A DNA stretch of 7,199 bases from an uncultured Marmoricola sp. (GTDB taxonomy: Bacteria > Actinomycetota > Actinomycetes > Propionibacteriales > Nocardioidaceae): contig CALMMO010000133.1 of the NCBI GenBank assembly GCA_937868455.1, forward strand, positions 1 through 7,199. Reading direction: 5' to 3'. Shown here piece by piece: positions 6,703 through 7,199 of the stretch. The notes beneath the pieces are model-generated. The model was not told where the DNA came from. It worked only from the letters and a program-made list of their open reading frames with translations, and searched no databases. Position 1 is the stretch's first letter, and the number at the start of each line of letters is the position of its first letter. A program made the position numbers and the translations under genes.

Positions 6703-7199
6703 ATGCGCGTTTACCTTGATCTTTTGCAGCGCATTCTCGACGAGGGCACCGAGAAGAGCGATCGCACGGGCACCGGCACGCTGAGTGTCTTTGGGCACCA
6801 AATGCGATTCGATCTCAACGAAGGTTTTCCGTTGGTGACCACAAAGCGCATCCACACGCGCTCGGTGTTTGGTGAGTTGCTGTGGTTTTTGCGCGGCGAC
6901 ACCAATGTGCGTTGGCTCCAAGAGCGCGGGATTTCGATTTGGGATGAGTGGGCAGATGAGCAGGGTGATTTAGGCCCTGTCTATGGCTACCAGTGGCGAT
7001 CGTGGCCGGCTCCCGATGGCGCCCACATCGACCAGATCGCGGCCATTGTGGAGCAGATTCGCACCAACCCCGACTCGCGTCGCCACATTGTGAGCGCGTG
7101 GAATGTGGCCGATGTGCCCAAGATGGCACTGGCCCCTTGTCACACGATGTTTCAGTTCTACGTCGCCGACGGCAAGCTCAGTTGCCAGCTCTATCAGCG
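6703..7199 (+). CDS. thyA: Thymidylate synthase, N-terminal part (cut by window end)
   Basis: The frame from the ATG at 6703 stays open to the window edge, giving 165 complete codons of an expected length near 264. The product methylates dUMP to dTMP using methylene-tetrahydrofolate. Landmarks are [12 protein letters not shown] (20-31, with the phosphate-binding Arg21), [27 protein letters not shown] (42-68), IWDEWA (79-84), GPVYGYQWR (91-99), Arg126-Arg127 in [11 protein letters not shown], and the catalytic Cys146 in [12 protein letters not shown], the same number as in E. coli ThyA. All catalytic residues expected in this part are present, so it looks functional. It is divergent from the transporter operon with 62 nt between starts. 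In mycobacteria thyA is followed by dfrA, which would lie outside this window. Confidence 0.97.
   Translation, partial: MRVYLDLLQRILDEGTEKSDRTGTGTLSVFGHQMRFDLNEGFPLVTTKRIHTRSVFGELLWFLRGDTNVRWLQERGISIWDEWADEQGDLGPVYGYQWRSWPAPDGAHIDQIAAIVEQIRTNPDSRRHIVSAWNVADVPKMALAPCHTMFQFYVADGKLSCQLYQ

Noticed and set aside
6709..7129. Several minus-strand open frames between 6709 and 7129.
   Set aside because: They are antisense to thyA, whose catalytic Cys146 and other invariant residues are present on the plus strand.

Overview
The window looks like chromosomal DNA of a moderately GC-rich actinobacterium. The protein sequences (actinobacterial-type DapB, M16 peptidase tail, split mannitol PTS) and the gene order support this. 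An M16 peptidase (pepR) near dapB, with a thymidylate synthase gene a few genes further on, is the arrangement known from mycobacteria and streptomycetes. The species cannot be read from the sequence. All DNA is accounted for by ten genes with very short gaps, apart from one 188-base divergent intergenic region. I see no tRNA, rRNA, CRISPR, insertion sequence or phage gene.

Layout, left to right. (1) The last 75 codons of an M16 zinc peptidase (+). (2) A mannitol module: a zinc-dependent medium-chain polyol-type dehydrogenase (-), then a divergent control region holding a putative promoter, a perfect GCGTGAC-N4-GTCACGC palindrome of Crp/GlxR type and an 11-nt-spaced direct repeat. After these come mtlA (EIICB) and mtlF (EIIA) (+), closed by a very strong intrinsic terminator. 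(3) dapB (+), the lysine/peptidoglycan pathway reductase. (4) A tight four-gene operon on the minus strand, transcribed in the order DMT-family transporter, GNAT acetyltransferase, azlC, azlD. (5) The first 165 codons of thyA (+), cut by the window end.

How the genes work together. MtlA and MtlF would import mannitol as mannitol-1-phosphate. The usual MtlD is not in the window, and the divergent zinc dehydrogenase is the obvious candidate for the next step. EI and HPr must come from elsewhere. The module sits between pepR and dapB, which are normally close together, so it looks like an insertion into a housekeeping neighbourhood. The minus-strand operon couples a BCAA exporter pair (AzlCD) to a second transporter and an acetyltransferase of unknown substrate.

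No wholly new system is evident. The points most worth checking are: the possible replacement of MtlD by a zinc MDR enzyme; the Crp-like palindrome placed downstream of the predicted promoter; identical TANNNT-N6-ATG arrangements at dapB and thyA, suggesting leaderless transcripts; and two convergent gene pairs that share one CTAG as both stop codons, leaving no space for terminators.
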